NCBI RefSeq assembly: GCF_902498915.1
Contig: NZ_CABVLQ010000001.1
Source: Escherichia ruysiae
GTDB lineage: Bacteria; Pseudomonadota; Gammaproteobacteria; Enterobacterales; Enterobacteriaceae
Reading direction: 5' to 3' (one strand)
DNA: 64,000 nt
In this document: positions 25,061-37,409 of the stretch, one piece after another
Numbering within the stretch: position 1 is the first letter of the stretch
How the letters are laid out: each line of letters opens with the position of its first letter
Translations under genes and position numbers: made by a program
Notes under the pieces: model-generated
Database searches by the model: none
The model's input: the letters and a program-made list of their open reading frames with translations, nothing else
What the model was told of the DNA's origin: nothing

Positions 25061-26347
25061 TTACGCGTTATAAGCATTTTCACCGTGGCTGTTGACGTCC
25101 AGTCCTTCGCGCTCCTGCTCTTCCGGCACGCGCAGGCCAACTGTCAAATCCGCCAGTTTGTAGCCAATAAATGCCACCACACCAGACCAGACAATCGTAA
25201 TGGCGATGCTTTCCAGCTGTACCAACAGCTGATGTCCCATCGTCACACCTTCGGCGAAGCCCACCCCCCCCAGCGAACTGGCGGCAAAAATCCCGGTCAT
25301 GATACAGCCGACAATGCCACAAACACCGTGTACCCCGAAGACATCGCAGGGATCATCCACCCGCAGCAGGCGTTTCAACATGGTAACGCCCCACAAGCCC
25401 GCCAGACCAGCTACCCCGCCGATAATCAACGCACCGCCAACCCCAATATAGCCACAGGCTGGCGTCACGCCGACCAGACCGGCAATCGCGCCAGAACACG
25501 CTCCCAGCAGTGAAGGCTTACCACGCAGCGCCCATTCACCGAAGATCCAGCCAAGAATTGCCGCTGCCGTTGCGACCACAGTATTCACAAATGCCAGTGC
25601 CGCGATTTCATTCGCCGTGCCCGCTGACCCGGCGTTAAAGCCAAACCAACCGATATAGAGAATGGCAGTCCCGGTAAAGACCATCGGCAGGTTGTGCGGT
25701 TTAAACGCCTCTTTGCCGAAGCCCACGCGTTTGCCTATCAGATATGCGCCCACCAGACCGGCAATTGCGGCGTTAATGTGCACCACCGTGCCGCCCGCGA
25801 AATCCAGCGCACCGTGAGAAGCCAGCAAACCGCCGCCCCAGACCATATGCGCAATCGGAATGTAAGAGAGCGTCAGCCACACTACCACGAAGATCAACAC
25901 AGCTGAGAAGCGGATTCGTTCCGCCAGCGCCCCAACGATCAAGCCTACGGTAATGCAGGCAAACGATCCCTGAAACGCTACGTGGATATACTGATAAATG
26001 CTGCCCATCACCGCCGTCAGTTCGATGTTTTTCAGCATTAACCAGTTAATGTTGCCAAAGAAATTGTTGCCTTCACCAAACGCCAGCGAGTAGCCGTAAA
26101 CCACCCAGAGAATACAGACCAGTGCAAACGTCACGGTCACCTGCGTCAGCATCGACAGCACGTTTTTGCCGCGAATCAACCCACCGTAAAACAGGGCAAT
26201 TCCCGGAATAGTCATAAACAGCACCAGCGCAGTACAAATCATCATAAACGCATTGTCGGCTTTATCGGCCACCGCAGGTGCAGCCGTTACCAGTCCCGGC
26301 AGCATCGCCAGTGAAGCAAGCCCAGTTTTTATCGTCGCTATCTTCAT
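25061..26347 (-). CDS. amtB: AmtB ammonium transporter
   Basis: AmtB is the trimeric inner-membrane ammonium channel used in nitrogen limitation. The 428-residue precursor has a 22-residue signal peptide (ending VTAA) and 11 transmembrane helices. Key residues are in place (precursor numbering): Phe129 of the gate, Asp182 in SHGALDFAGG, His190 in TVVHIN, and the twin His in VFGVHGVCG. It is downstream of glnK by 29 bases and shares its NtrC/sigma-54 promoter. GlnK plugs the channel after ammonium shock. Confidence 0.97.
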   Translation of the reverse strand: MKIATIKTGLASLAMLPGLVTAAPAVADKADNAFMMICTALVLFMTIPGIALFYGGLIRGKNVLSMLTQVTVTFALVCILWVVYGYSLAFGEGNNFFGNINWLMLKNIELTAVMGSIYQYIHVAFQGSFACITVGLIVGALAERIRFSAVLIFVVVWLTLSYIPIAHMVWGGGLLASHGALDFAGGTVVHINAAIAGLVGAYLIGKRVGFGKEAFKPHNLPMVFTGTAILYIGWFGFNAGSAGTANEIAALAFVNTVVATAAAILGWIFGEWALRGKPSLLGACSGAIAGLVGVTPACGYIGVGGALIIGGVAGLAGLWGVTMLKRLLRVDDPCDVFGVHGVCGIVGCIMTGIFAASSLGGVGFAEGVTMGHQLLVQLESIAITIVWSGVVAFIGYKLADLTVGLRVPEEQEREGLDVNSHGENAYNA

Positions 26348-26376
26348 TTTTCGTTCCTGTTGCTGTGTGCCAGAGA

Positions 26377-26715
26377 TTACAGCGCCGCTTCGTCGGCTTC
26401 GCCGGTACGAATTCGAATGACGCGTTGCAATTCAGCGACGAAGATTTTGCCGTCACCAATTTTTCCGGTGTAAGCCGCCTTGCTGACGATATCGATCACT
26501 TCATCGAGTTGGTCATCAGCAATCGCCACATCAATTTTTACTTTTGGCAGGAAGTTGACGCTGTATTCCGCCCCCCGGTACAGCTCAGCATGTCCTTTCT
26601 GACGCCCGAAACCTTTCACTTCGGTGACGGTCAGCCCCTGAATACCAATGGAAGATAACGCTTCACGAACGTCTTCCAGCTTGAATGGTTTGATTATCAC
26701 GGTCACCAGCTTCAT
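26377..26715 (-). CDS. glnK: GlnK, PII-type nitrogen regulatory protein
   Basis: GlnK is the second PII protein. It senses 2-oxoglutarate, ATP and ADP, is uridylylated by GlnD and blocks AmtB. The 112-residue product has the T-loop with Tyr51 (RGAEYSVNFLPK), the target of uridylylation, and the PII signature KVKIDVAIADDQLD with the C-terminal TGKIGDGKIFV. The ATG at 26715 is preceded by GGAGGGG. The longer in-frame reading upstream crosses the promoter and is not coding. Confidence 0.97.
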   Translation of the reverse strand: MKLVTVIIKPFKLEDVREALSSIGIQGLTVTEVKGFGRQKGHAELYRGAEYSVNFLPKVKIDVAIADDQLDEVIDIVSKAAYTGKIGDGKIFVAELQRVIRIRTGEADEAAL

Positions 26716-26767
26716 AGATCCCCTCCGGTCAGAATTCGGTAATGGTTCTGCTACACGAAGAAGGTAT

Positions 26768-26783
26768 TGCAAGCGGTGTGCCA
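26768..26783 (-). promoter_or_regulatory. Sigma-54 promoter of glnK-amtB
   Basis: The minus strand reads TGGCACACCGCTTGCA, an excellent match to the -24/-12 consensus TGGCACRnnnnTTGCW. It lies about 55 bases from the glnK ATG. glnKamtB is a known NtrC operon. Confidence 0.92.
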
Positions 26784-26836
26784 GAAATGAAAAACGAGAA
26801 AGAGAGCAGGAAGTTAAGAAGATTGAAAATGAAAAC

Positions 26837-26881
26837 GCACTATGACAGTGCACAGTGCGTTACATTTTTGCACCAACGATG
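26837..26881 (-). promoter_or_regulatory. Probable NtrC enhancer sites
   Basis: GCACTATGACAGTGCA (26837-26852) is a near match to the NtrC site TGCACTnnnnnGGTGCA. A second half-site TGCACCAA begins at 26870. Their distance upstream of the sigma-54 promoter fits an enhancer. Identity is inferred from position and pattern. Confidence 0.65.
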
Positions 26882-26895
26882 AAATTTTGCGCTAT

Positions 26896-28677
26896 TCAGG
26901 CGCTCAATGATTCCTCTTCACGCACGCTGGCTGCCAGCTCTTCGCCCGCAAGTTGCAGTTGATACATCTGCCAGTAACGCCCCTGGGCCGCCAGCAGTTG
27001 CTGGTGCGTGCCCTGCTCCACGGCTTGCCCACGATGAAGCACCAGAATAGTGTCGGCATCAACAATAGTTGATAAGCGGTGAGCAATCACCACCAGCGTG
27101 GTATGCTCACGCACCGCCGCCAGAGCATGTTGAATCGCCTGTTCAGTACCGGAGTCAATGCTGGCGGTTGCCTCATCAAGAATCAGGATTTGCGGCGTCT
27201 CCACCAACACGCGTGCCAGTGCCAGCAGTTGCTTTTGCCCGACTGAGAGATTATTCCCCTGCTCGCCAAGCGGCGTGTAAATACCGTCGCTCATGCTACG
27301 CGCCAGCTCCGCCAGTTGCACGGTTTCCAGCGCCTGCCAGACGCGTTCTTCGGAGATATCACGCCCCAGCGTCACGTTGGCGAGGAAGGTATCCGCCAGC
27401 ACCACCGGATCTTGCTGCACCATCGCCACGCCCTGACGTAATGCGCTGTGACTTAGCGAATTTAATGGACGACCGTCGAGATGAATCTCACCTTCCGTTA
27501 GCGGGTAATAGCCCATCAATAAACTTGCAAGGGTGCTTTTGCCACTGCCGGTATGCCCGACCAGCGCCACAAAGTTACGCGAAGGCACAGAGAGATTAAT
27601 GTTCTTCAGTACCAGATTGTTGTCGCGATAAGCAAACGACACATTATCGACTTCGATGGTGCCGCTCTGTAACGGGCGATCATCATTGCCATATTGCTGG
27701 CGCGGTCCGTCCATCAGCTCAAACACGCGCTCACCAGCAACAACAGCCTGTTGCAGCATCGCCTGTTGCGTGGTCAGTTCGATTAATGGTTCGTTAAGCC
27801 GCCCAAGATAGCTGATAAACGCATACAGCACGCCCACTTCAATGGTGCCGCTGGCGGAGAAGCCAAACAGCATCAACAAGCCACAAAGGATGAGCGACGA
27901 AAAAAGACTCAGTAATGGCCGCAGTAAAAAACCGTCGAGGCGCAGGGTTTGCATCCTCGCCATATAGTGCGACCGACTGGCCTCACCCATGCGTTCACCA
28001 AATCGTGCCTGCTGACGGAACTGCTGGATGACGCTCATACCGTTGATGATTTCGTTAAAGCCGTCGTTGATATCCGCCAGATAGGCGCGCACACGGCGGA
28101 CAATCGGCGTACTGTAACGCTGGTATATCACCATCACCACCAGCACGACCGGAAAAATCATTATCGCCACCAGCGCCATCCGCCAGTCGAGGCTGAACAT
28201 CGCTACCAGCATCGCGCCCACCAGTGCGGCGCTACGCAGAACGGTCGCAACCACAGTAACGTAGAGGTCGCGGATCACTTCAGTATCATTAGTGACGCGG
28301 GAAATCACCTGCCCGACAGGCTGGATATCAAACTCGCTTAATGGCTGGCGTAGCGCAGCATCCATTACATCGGTACGCAACTGTTGTACAACGCCAACTG
28401 CCGCCCGATTAAACAGCAGCGACTGTGCGTAGTGCAATCCAGCGGCAAACAGTTGCAGCCCAACATACGCCGCCGCCAGACCGGCAACCACTTTCAACGG
28501 CAGATTATTTTTCGCCACCATATTATCGATGAAATAGCTGATGAGTAGCGGTCCACTGACTTCTGCCGCTGCCGCAACCCACATCATCAGAACCGCAATC
28601 CCTAGTGGTTTACGCCACGGCGAACCATACGCTAACAGGCGTTTGAGAGTCGGCCAGAGTTGGCTAAAACTACGCAT
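26896..28677 (-). CDS. mdlB: MdlB, ABC exporter half-transporter
   Basis: MdlB is a 593-residue ABC-type exporter subunit with an N-terminal six-helix transmembrane domain (about 20-320) and a C-terminal nucleotide-binding domain. Walker A is GHTGSGKST, the signature NLSVGQKQL is close to LSGGQ (Val for Gly), and Walker B is ILILDEATASID. It should pair with MdlA as a heterodimer. The substrate is not established. The ATG at 28677 overlaps the end of mdlA by eight bases, implying translational coupling. Confidence 0.96.
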   Translation of the reverse strand: MRSFSQLWPTLKRLLAYGSPWRKPLGIAVLMMWVAAAAEVSGPLLISYFIDNMVAKNNLPLKVVAGLAAAYVGLQLFAAGLHYAQSLLFNRAAVGVVQQLRTDVMDAALRQPLSEFDIQPVGQVISRVTNDTEVIRDLYVTVVATVLRSAALVGAMLVAMFSLDWRMALVAIMIFPVVLVVMVIYQRYSTPIVRRVRAYLADINDGFNEIINGMSVIQQFRQQARFGERMGEASRSHYMARMQTLRLDGFLLRPLLSLFSSLILCGLLMLFGFSASGTIEVGVLYAFISYLGRLNEPLIELTTQQAMLQQAVVAGERVFELMDGPRQQYGNDDRPLQSGTIEVDNVSFAYRDNNLVLKNINLSVPSRNFVALVGHTGSGKSTLASLLMGYYPLTEGEIHLDGRPLNSLSHSALRQGVAMVQQDPVVLADTFLANVTLGRDISEERVWQALETVQLAELARSMSDGIYTPLGEQGNNLSVGQKQLLALARVLVETPQILILDEATASIDSGTEQAIQHALAAVREHTTLVVIAHRLSTIVDADTILVLHRGQAVEQGTHQQLLAAQGRYWQMYQLQLAGEELAASVREEESLSA

Positions 28678-30442
28678 CGACGGCCTCCTCACGAATTTCC
28701 GGAGCATCGTCAAGCGCCGCCTCCAGTTGTTGATAGCGATACATATCGCGATACCAGCCGCTTTGTTGCGCCAGCGCATCATGATTGCCACGCTGGGCGA
28801 TATGTCCGTGCTGCATCACAATAATCTCACTGGCCTCCGTCAGCGCAGAAAGGCGATGGGCACTGATGATTACTGTTCTTCCCTGCCCCCACTGGCGCAG
28901 GTTATGCAGGATCTGATGCTCTGTGCGTCCGTCCACCGCCGAAAGCGCATCATCAAGGATAAGGATTTCTGCGTTGACTAATAACGCACGAGCAATGGAT
29001 ATGCGCTGCTTTTGTCCACCGGAAAGCATCACGCCGCGCTCGCCCACTTCTGTGTCGTAACCTTGCGGTAGACGCAAAATATCGTCATGTACGCTGGCTA
29101 ACCGCGCTACGTGTTCAATCTCTTGCTGGGTGGCATTCGGGCAACCCAGCGCGATGTTATTCGCCACGGTGTCGGAAAAAAGGAACGGCGTCTGGCTGAC
29201 CACCGCCAGGCGGCTACGCCAGCTATCGAGTTGCAGCTGCGTCAAGGGAATATCATGAAAGCGGATATCCCCCTCGCTGACGTCGAAATGACGCTGAATG
29301 AGTGACAGCAGAGTACTTTTGCCAGAACCGGTCGGTCCGCAAATCCCCAGCATCTGACCGGGTTTGAGTGCGAAACTGACATTCTCCAGCGCAGGATGAT
29401 CAGTTTGTGGATAAGTAAACTGGCGAATATTTACATCCAGTTCGCCACGCCCTTGCGGCACTGGTTCGCTACCATCATTCACCACCGGCGCTTCAGCCAG
29501 CATCGTCCGAATACGGCTATATGCCGCGCTGCCGCGTTCCACAATGTTAAACATCCAGGCCAGCGCCAGCATCGGCCAAATCATTAACCCCAGATACATC
29601 ATAAAACTGGTGAGCTGCCCCAGCGTTAAGCTGCCCTGCACCACCATCCAGCTTCCCCCACCAATCGCCAGCAAATTCGCCATGCCAATCGCGATATAGA
29701 TAGTCGGATCAAAACGGGCATCAATACGCGCCACCCGCATGTTTTTCTTGCCAGTGTCTTCAGCATCTGCGGCAAATAGCGCCGACTGGCGATCTTCCAG
29801 ACCAAAGGCTTTGATCATGCGGATACTGGTGAGGCTCTCCTGGGTGCGATCGTTGAGGCTGGAAAACGCCGCCTGCGCCAGCTTAAAGCGTTCATGCAAA
29901 GCATCGCCGTTGCGCTTAATCATGATTGCCATCACTGGCATCGGCAATAGTGCAAATAAGGTCAACTGCCAGCTAATTTGCGTTGACATCATAATCAACA
30001 CTGCGCAGCCCATCACCAGTGAATCCACTAGCGTCAGCACCCCTTCTCCGGCGGCAAACACGACCCGATCGACGTCATTGGTCGCACGAGCCATGAGGTC
30101 GCCCGTACGATGACGCAGGTAAAACTCTGGATGCTGGCGGCTTAGCTGGCGGTAATAATCTTCACGCAGTTCAACAGCCAGTTGATAAGACGCGCCAAAC
30201 AGCAGTACGCGCCAGACATAACGCAGGAGATAAACCACGACTGCAATCAGCACCATGGTGGCGATCCACATCAGGATCTGCCCGGTAGTAAAGTGTTGTT
30301 CCGTCACGCCATCGACAACAATACCGACCACTTTCGGCGGAACCAGTTGCAGCATCGCGATAATAACAAGCAAGGCCACAGCCCCGAGATAGCGACGCCA
30401 TTCCCGACGGAAATACCAGCTTAGTTGAGCAAATAATCGCAC
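28670..30442 (-). CDS. mdlA: MdlA, ABC exporter half-transporter
   Basis: MdlA (590 residues) is the partner of MdlB. It has a transmembrane domain (about 1-310) and an ATPase domain with Walker A GPTGSGKST, a canonical LSGGQKQR signature and Walker B ILILDDALSAVDG, where Asp replaces the usual catalytic Glu. That makes one of the two ATP sites of the heterodimer likely degenerate, as in other heterodimeric exporters. The start codon is GTG. It follows decR by 29 bases on the same strand. Confidence 0.96.
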   Translation of the reverse strand: MRLFAQLSWYFRREWRRYLGAVALLVIIAMLQLVPPKVVGIVVDGVTEQHFTTGQILMWIATMVLIAVVVYLLRYVWRVLLFGASYQLAVELREDYYRQLSRQHPEFYLRHRTGDLMARATNDVDRVVFAAGEGVLTLVDSLVMGCAVLIMMSTQISWQLTLFALLPMPVMAIMIKRNGDALHERFKLAQAAFSSLNDRTQESLTSIRMIKAFGLEDRQSALFAADAEDTGKKNMRVARIDARFDPTIYIAIGMANLLAIGGGSWMVVQGSLTLGQLTSFMMYLGLMIWPMLALAWMFNIVERGSAAYSRIRTMLAEAPVVNDGSEPVPQGRGELDVNIRQFTYPQTDHPALENVSFALKPGQMLGICGPTGSGKSTLLSLIQRHFDVSEGDIRFHDIPLTQLQLDSWRSRLAVVSQTPFLFSDTVANNIALGCPNATQQEIEHVARLASVHDDILRLPQGYDTEVGERGVMLSGGQKQRISIARALLVNAEILILDDALSAVDGRTEHQILHNLRQWGQGRTVIISAHRLSALTEASEIIVMQHGHIAQRGNHDALAQQSGWYRDMYRYQQLEAALDDAPEIREEAVDA

Positions 30443-30471
30443 GCGTTGTGTCCTGACCTGATTCTGGATAT

Positions 30472-30930
30472 TTATTCGATGGGTAAAGAAGTGGTGTATT
30501 TAATCTGTTCCATCGCGAAGCTGGAAGTAACGTCCGACAGACCTGGAACGCTGTTTACCAGACGCTTATAAAATTCGTCATAGCGTTTCATATCGGCAAC
30601 CTGAACACGCATCAGATAATCATATTCACCGGCCATGCGCCAGAACCCCAGCACTTCTGGCATTTCCGTTACCACCGTGACAAAGCGGCAATACCATTCG
30701 CTGCTGTGATGTTGCGTTTTAATCAGCACAAAAGCAGTCAGCCCAAGGCCAATTTTTTCCGGATCCAGCAGGGCGACTTTGCCGATAAGGATACCGTCAT
30801 CCTCCAGCCGTTTCAGACGCTTCCAGCAAGGCGTGGTTGTCAGATTAACGGCTTCTGCCAGTGCCTGCAAAGAGAGGGTGCAATCCTGCTGTAGTAAGGC
30901 CAGCAGCTTACGGTCAATTTTATCTAACAT
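30472..30930 (-). CDS. decR: DecR, Lrp/AsnC-family cysteine-responsive activator
   Basis: DecR (YbaO) is a 152-residue Lrp-type regulator. The N-terminal helix-turn-helix (about 5-60, [14 protein letters not shown]...[10 protein letters not shown]) and a C-terminal RAM ligand domain (about 65-145) are complete. In E. coli it activates the cysteine desulfidase operon cyuPA. The ATG at 30930 gives the family N-terminus; the longer ORF upstream adds 76 residues without support. It is on the same strand as mdlA, which may be co-transcribed. Confidence 0.94.
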
Positions 30931-31041
30931 AGCCAATCCGCAGAGAATTTTTTTCTCTTTTAATTCTATTTTAAAGACGAAATACCGACAATTTATTCTG
31001 TGCGGTTTAAACGCCACTGCACAAAATGACAAATTCAAAGT

Positions 31042-31065
31042 AAAAAAAACCGGGCGATTGCCCGG
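31042..31065 (-). terminator. cof terminator
   Basis: CCGGGC (31050-31055), loop GATT, GCCCGG (31060-31065), followed on the minus strand by eight T. It starts 18 bases after the cof stop and separates cof from decR. Confidence 0.92.
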
Positions 31066-31082
31066 CGCTGGAAGAGATCTCG

Positions 31083-31901
31083 TTATTCGGGGGAATAAGG
31101 TAGATGTGGATTGTCCAGCCAGTGCGTCAAATAGTGAGAGACCGCCTGATTTCGGCAATGTCCAATCACCGGTAAATGAGGGAGTTCCGCGCGCAGTTGC
31201 GGCATCGCATTGCCCATGATAAAACCGCTACCGACGCTGCCTAACATTTCGCGATCGTTCATCGCATCACCAAAGGCCATGCAGTCGTGCAGTGAAAAAC
31301 CTAAATGTTGGGTCAGCACCGCCAACGCCGCGCCTTTATTACACCCCACTGGCAGCACTTCCAGGCAATTAATCGCAGAAAAACACAAATGTGCGCGCTC
31401 GCCTAATGCTTCGTTTAGTTGGATATGCAAGCGCATAAGATCGTCGTGATCGCCACAGAAACAGATCTTGGTGACGCTGCCGAGTGGCATTTTTTTGACA
31501 TCGATAATCTGATAACGGAAACCGCTATACACAAATGCCTGCAACAATGCTGGGATCTCTTGCCCGGTAAACCAGCCATTGTCATTGAAGATATGCATAC
31601 TGGCCTGGGTATCCCATTTCTGGTACAGCACTAATTCCGCCGCGTCCGCAGGCAAATCATCACGATGTAAAAGTTCGCCTTCCAGAGAGTGCACACGCGT
31701 ACCGTTGCCGGTAATTAAATACGCATCCAGCGATAGCACCCCGATAATATGCTGCATCTCCAGCGCATGACGCCCCGTAGCAAAAGTGAGGGTAATATCG
31801 CGTTCACGCAGACGCGCCAGAGTCGAGAGGGTTTTCTCACCTAAATGGTGATCAGGCATCAATAAAGTGCCGTCCATATCAAATGCTGCCAGACGAGCCA
31901 T
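31083..31901 (-). CDS. cof: Cof, HAD-superfamily phosphatase (HMP-PP hydrolase)
   Basis: Cof is a 272-residue HAD type IIB phosphatase. Motif I is DMDGT (Asp8 and Asp10), motif II FATGR, motif III the Lys in GCNKGAAL, and motif [13 protein letters not shown]. The E. coli enzyme hydrolyses the thiamine precursor HMP-PP and other sugar phosphates in vitro. I use the ATG at 31901 with GGAG upstream; a GTG at 31913 would add four residues. It is divergent from ybaE. Several residues differ from K-12. Confidence 0.94.
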
Positions 31902-32000
31902 TTCTTTCTCCACTCTGTGACACGGTTAATGGTGATTGAGTATTACCTGATATATACGGAAGTAATAGTGAATAGTTAAATAATATTGTTCCGGGTTTAT

Positions 32001-33701
32001 ATGCGACTGCTAAACCGTCTTAACCAGTATCAACGTCTGTGGCAACCTTCTGCCGGAGAGCCGCAATCCGTCACCGTCAGCGAACTGGCCGAACGCTGTT
32101 TTTGCAGCGAACGCCACGTGCGCACCCTGTTACGTCAGGCTCAGGAGTCGGGATGGCTGGAGTGGCAGGCGCAATCAGGACGCGGAAAACGCGGGCACCT
32201 GCGTTTTCTGGTGACACCGGGATCCCTGCGCAACGCGATGATGGAACAGGCACTGGAAACCGGAAAACAGCAAGATGTGCTGGAGCTGGCGCAACTGGCT
32301 CCTGGTGAACTGCGCACCCTATTACAACCGTTTATGGGCGGGCAATGGCAAAACGATACGCCAACGTTGCGTATTCCCTATTATCGCCCGCTCGAACCGC
32401 TACAACCGGGCTTTTTACCCGGTCGTGCCGAGCAGCATCTCGCCGGGCAGATATTTTCCGGTCTGACCCGCTTCGACAATAATACCCAACGCCCGATTGG
32501 CGATTTAGCACATCACTGGGAAATCTCTGCTGACGGGCTACGCTGGGATTTTTATCTTCGTTCAACGCTGCACTGGCATAACGGCGATGTGGTAAAAGCA
32601 ACGCAACTACACCAGCGATTATTGATGCTGCTACAACTGCCAGCGTTGGGGAAATTATTGACTAGCGTGAAGCGTATTGAAGTCCCCCATCCGCAGTGTC
32701 TGACCTTCTTTTTACATCGCCCTGATTATTGGCTGGCACACAGGCTGGCGAGCTATTGTAGTCATCTGGCGCATCCGCAATTATCGCTGGTGGGAACCGG
32801 TCCTTTTCGCTTAACAAAATTCACAGCAGAACTGGTGCGACTCGAAAGCCATGATTATTACCATTTGCGTCACCCACTGCTAAAAGCGGTTGAGTACTGG
32901 ATAACCCCACCACTTTTTGAAAAAGATTTGGGAACCAGTTGTCAGCATCCAGTACAAATCACCATCGGTAAACCTGAAGAGTTGCCACGGGTCAGCCAGG
33001 TCAGTAGCGGCATCAGTTTAGGTTTTTGCTATTTAACGTTGCGCAAAAGCCCCCGCCTTTCCCTCTGGCAGGCGCGAAAAGTGATTTCCATTATCCATCA
33101 ATCCGGTTTACTACAAACGTTAGAAGTCGGAGAAAACCTGATCACTGCCAGTAATGCATTGCTGCCTGGCTGGGCTATTCCACAATGGGATGTACCGGAT
33201 GAGGTCAAATTACCGGAAAACCTGACGTTGGTTTATCACCTGCCAGTGGAACTTCATGTAATGGCAGAACAATTACGAACGACGCTGGCAGCAGAAGGTT
33301 GCGAATTAACGATTGTTTTTCATAACGCGAAAAACTGGGACGACACGACCCCGCTGGCACAGGCAGATTTGATGATGGGCGACAGGCTAATTGGCGAAGC
33401 GCCGGAATATACCCTGGAGCAGTGGCTGCGTTGCGATCCACTCTGGTCATATGTTTTCGACGCTTCCGCATATGCACATCAGCAATCGACACTGGATACC
33501 GTGCAGTTGATGGCTGATGAGGAAAAGCGGAATAACGCGCTGAAAACCGTGTTTAGCCAGTTAATGGAAGATGCAACGCTGACCCCGTTGTTCAATTATC
33601 ACTATCGCATTAGCGCCCCGCCCGGAGTGAACGGTGTGCGGCTAACACCGCGCGGCTGGTTTGAATTTACCGAAGCCTGGCTTCCCGCGCCGTCGCAATG
33701 A
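32001..33701 (+). CDS. ybaE: YbaE, SgrR-like transcriptional regulator
   Basis: The 566-residue product resembles SgrR: an N-terminal winged helix (about 1-110; SELAERCFCSERHVRTLLRQA) and a C-terminal domain of the solute-binding family 5 type (about 160-540). SgrR senses sugar-phosphate stress through such a domain, and YbaE may sense a small molecule, but its target is unknown. The ATG at 32001 gives the E. coli length. It shows more replacements from K-12 than most neighbours. queC follows by 64 bases on the same strand. Confidence 0.92.
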   Translation: MRLLNRLNQYQRLWQPSAGEPQSVTVSELAERCFCSERHVRTLLRQAQESGWLEWQAQSGRGKRGHLRFLVTPGSLRNAMMEQALETGKQQDVLELAQLAPGELRTLLQPFMGGQWQNDTPTLRIPYYRPLEPLQPGFLPGRAEQHLAGQIFSGLTRFDNNTQRPIGDLAHHWEISADGLRWDFYLRSTLHWHNGDVVKATQLHQRLLMLLQLPALGKLLTSVKRIEVPHPQCLTFFLHRPDYWLAHRLASYCSHLAHPQLSLVGTGPFRLTKFTAELVRLESHDYYHLRHPLLKAVEYWITPPLFEKDLGTSCQHPVQITIGKPEELPRVSQVSSGISLGFCYLTLRKSPRLSLWQARKVISIIHQSGLLQTLEVGENLITASNALLPGWAIPQWDVPDEVKLPENLTLVYHLPVELHVMAEQLRTTLAAEGCELTIVFHNAKNWDDTTPLAQADLMMGDRLIGEAPEYTLEQWLRCDPLWSYVFDASAYAHQQSTLDTVQLMADEEKRNNALKTVFSQLMEDATLTPLFNYHYRISAPPGVNGVRLTPRGWFEFTEAWLPAPSQ

Positions 33702-33765
33702 AGCACTGGTCGGGGTTAACCGCAGGCGTTACCATAACGCTTTTATCGATTTAGCAGGATTACCT

Positions 33766-34461
33766 ATGAGACGTGCCGTCGTTGTGTTTAGTGGAGGTCA
33801 GGATTCCACCACCTGTCTGGTACAGGCATTGCAGCAATATGATGAAGTCCATTGCGTGACGTTCGATTACGGTCAGCGCCATCGCGCAGAGATTGACGTG
33901 GCACGCGAACTGGCATTGAAACTGGGTGCACGCGCGTATAAGGTGCTGGATGTGACGCTACTCAACGAGCTGGCGGTCAGCAGCCTGACGCGTGACAGCA
34001 TTCCGGTGCCTGATTATGAACCTGAAGCCGATGGTATCCCGAATACGTTTGTCCCAGGGCGTAATATTCTGTTCCTGACGCTGGCGGCAATATATGCTTA
34101 TCAGGTAAAAGCAGAAGCCGTAATTACTGGCGTCTGCGAAACGGATTTCTCCGGCTACCCGGATTGTCGCGATGAGTTTGTGAAAGCACTGAACCATGCC
34201 GTCAGTCTGGGCATGGCGAAAGATATTCGATTTGAAACGCCGCTGATGTGGATTGATAAAGCGGAAACCTGGGCGCTCGCGGATTATTACGGCAAACTGG
34301 ATTTAGTGCGTAACGAAACGCTGACCTGTTATAACGGCATTAAAGGCGATGGTTGTGGTCATTGTGCTGCATGTAATCTGCGCGCTAACGGATTGAATCA
34401 TTATCTGGCCGACAAACCGACGGTGATGGCAGCGATGAAGCAGAAAACCGGGTTGCAGTAA
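33766..34461 (+). CDS. queC: QueC, 7-cyano-7-deazaguanine (preQ0) synthase
   Basis: QueC converts 7-carboxy-7-deazaguanine to preQ0 in queuosine synthesis, using ATP and ammonia. The 231-residue product has the PP-loop SGGQDS (9-14) and four zinc Cys at 188, 197, 200 and 203 (CYNGIKGDGCGHCAAC). The ATG at 33766 gives the family start (MRRAVVVFSGGQ; K-12 has Lys2). A reading frame open further upstream overlaps ybaE and is not used. Confidence 0.97.
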   Translation: MRRAVVVFSGGQDSTTCLVQALQQYDEVHCVTFDYGQRHRAEIDVARELALKLGARAYKVLDVTLLNELAVSSLTRDSIPVPDYEPEADGIPNTFVPGRNILFLTLAAIYAYQVKAEAVITGVCETDFSGYPDCRDEFVKALNHAVSLGMAKDIRFETPLMWIDKAETWALADYYGKLDLVRNETLTCYNGIKGDGCGHCAACNLRANGLNHYLADKPTVMAAMKQKTGLQ

Positions 34462-34475
34462 TTATTCGTGGTGTC

Positions 34476-34501
34476 GCCGGATGCGGCTTGAGCATCCGGC
34501 C
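34476..34501. repeat. REP element
   Basis: GCCGGATGC (34476-34484) and GCATCCGGC (34492-34500) form the typical REP hairpin between the convergent genes queC and fadM. It can protect transcripts from 3' decay. Confidence 0.85.
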
Positions 34502-34511
34502 AACAAAACGT

Positions 34512-34910
34512 TTACTGAACCATCAGATCCAGTTTTTCGCGCAGTTCCCCTTCCAGAGCTAATGCTTTCTGCGTTTTGAGATCGATACAAACAAACGTGA
34601 TAAGTGCATCCGCCACCACCTGCCCTTCCGGCTCAAGAGTGATGACCTGACTCAAAATGCCGCTTTTACCATTTAATTGCTGTAACTGGCTGGTAATGGT
34701 TAACAGGTCGCTTAATACCGCCGGGCGGCGATAGTTGATATTGATATTAACCACCACGAAAGCGATGTTATGGGCAGTCATCCATTGAAAGCTGTCGCTA
34801 TTTTCCAGCCCATCCCAGCGGGCTTCTTCGAGAAACTCAAGGTAGCGGGCGTTGTTGACGTGCTGGTAGACGTCGAGATGATATCCACGAACTTTGATTT
34901 GTGTTTGCAT
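34512..34910 (-). CDS. fadM: FadM, long-chain acyl-CoA thioesterase III
   Basis: FadM (YbaW, 132 residues) is a single hot-dog domain enzyme that hydrolyses acyl-CoAs that resist beta-oxidation, such as dienoyl-CoA. The motif YHLDVYQHVNNARYLEFLEE at the N-terminus carries the catalytic Asp. The last residues (KLDLMVQ) differ slightly from K-12. A FadR-type operator lies upstream, which fits its known repression by FadR. It is convergent with queC. Confidence 0.95.
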   Translation of the reverse strand: MQTQIKVRGYHLDVYQHVNNARYLEFLEEARWDGLENSDSFQWMTAHNIAFVVVNININYRRPAVLSDLLTITSQLQQLNGKSGILSQVITLEPEGQVVADALITFVCIDLKTQKALALEGELREKLDLMVQ

Positions 34911-34956
34911 AGCGCAATAACCTTACGTTGTTGTTATAAGAACTGTTATAAGTACA

Positions 34957-35433
<477 letters not shown>

Positions 35434-35434
35434 C

Positions 35435-35527
<93 letters not shown>

Positions 35528-35534
35528 GGCTTCC

Positions 35535-37409
<1,875 letters not shown>

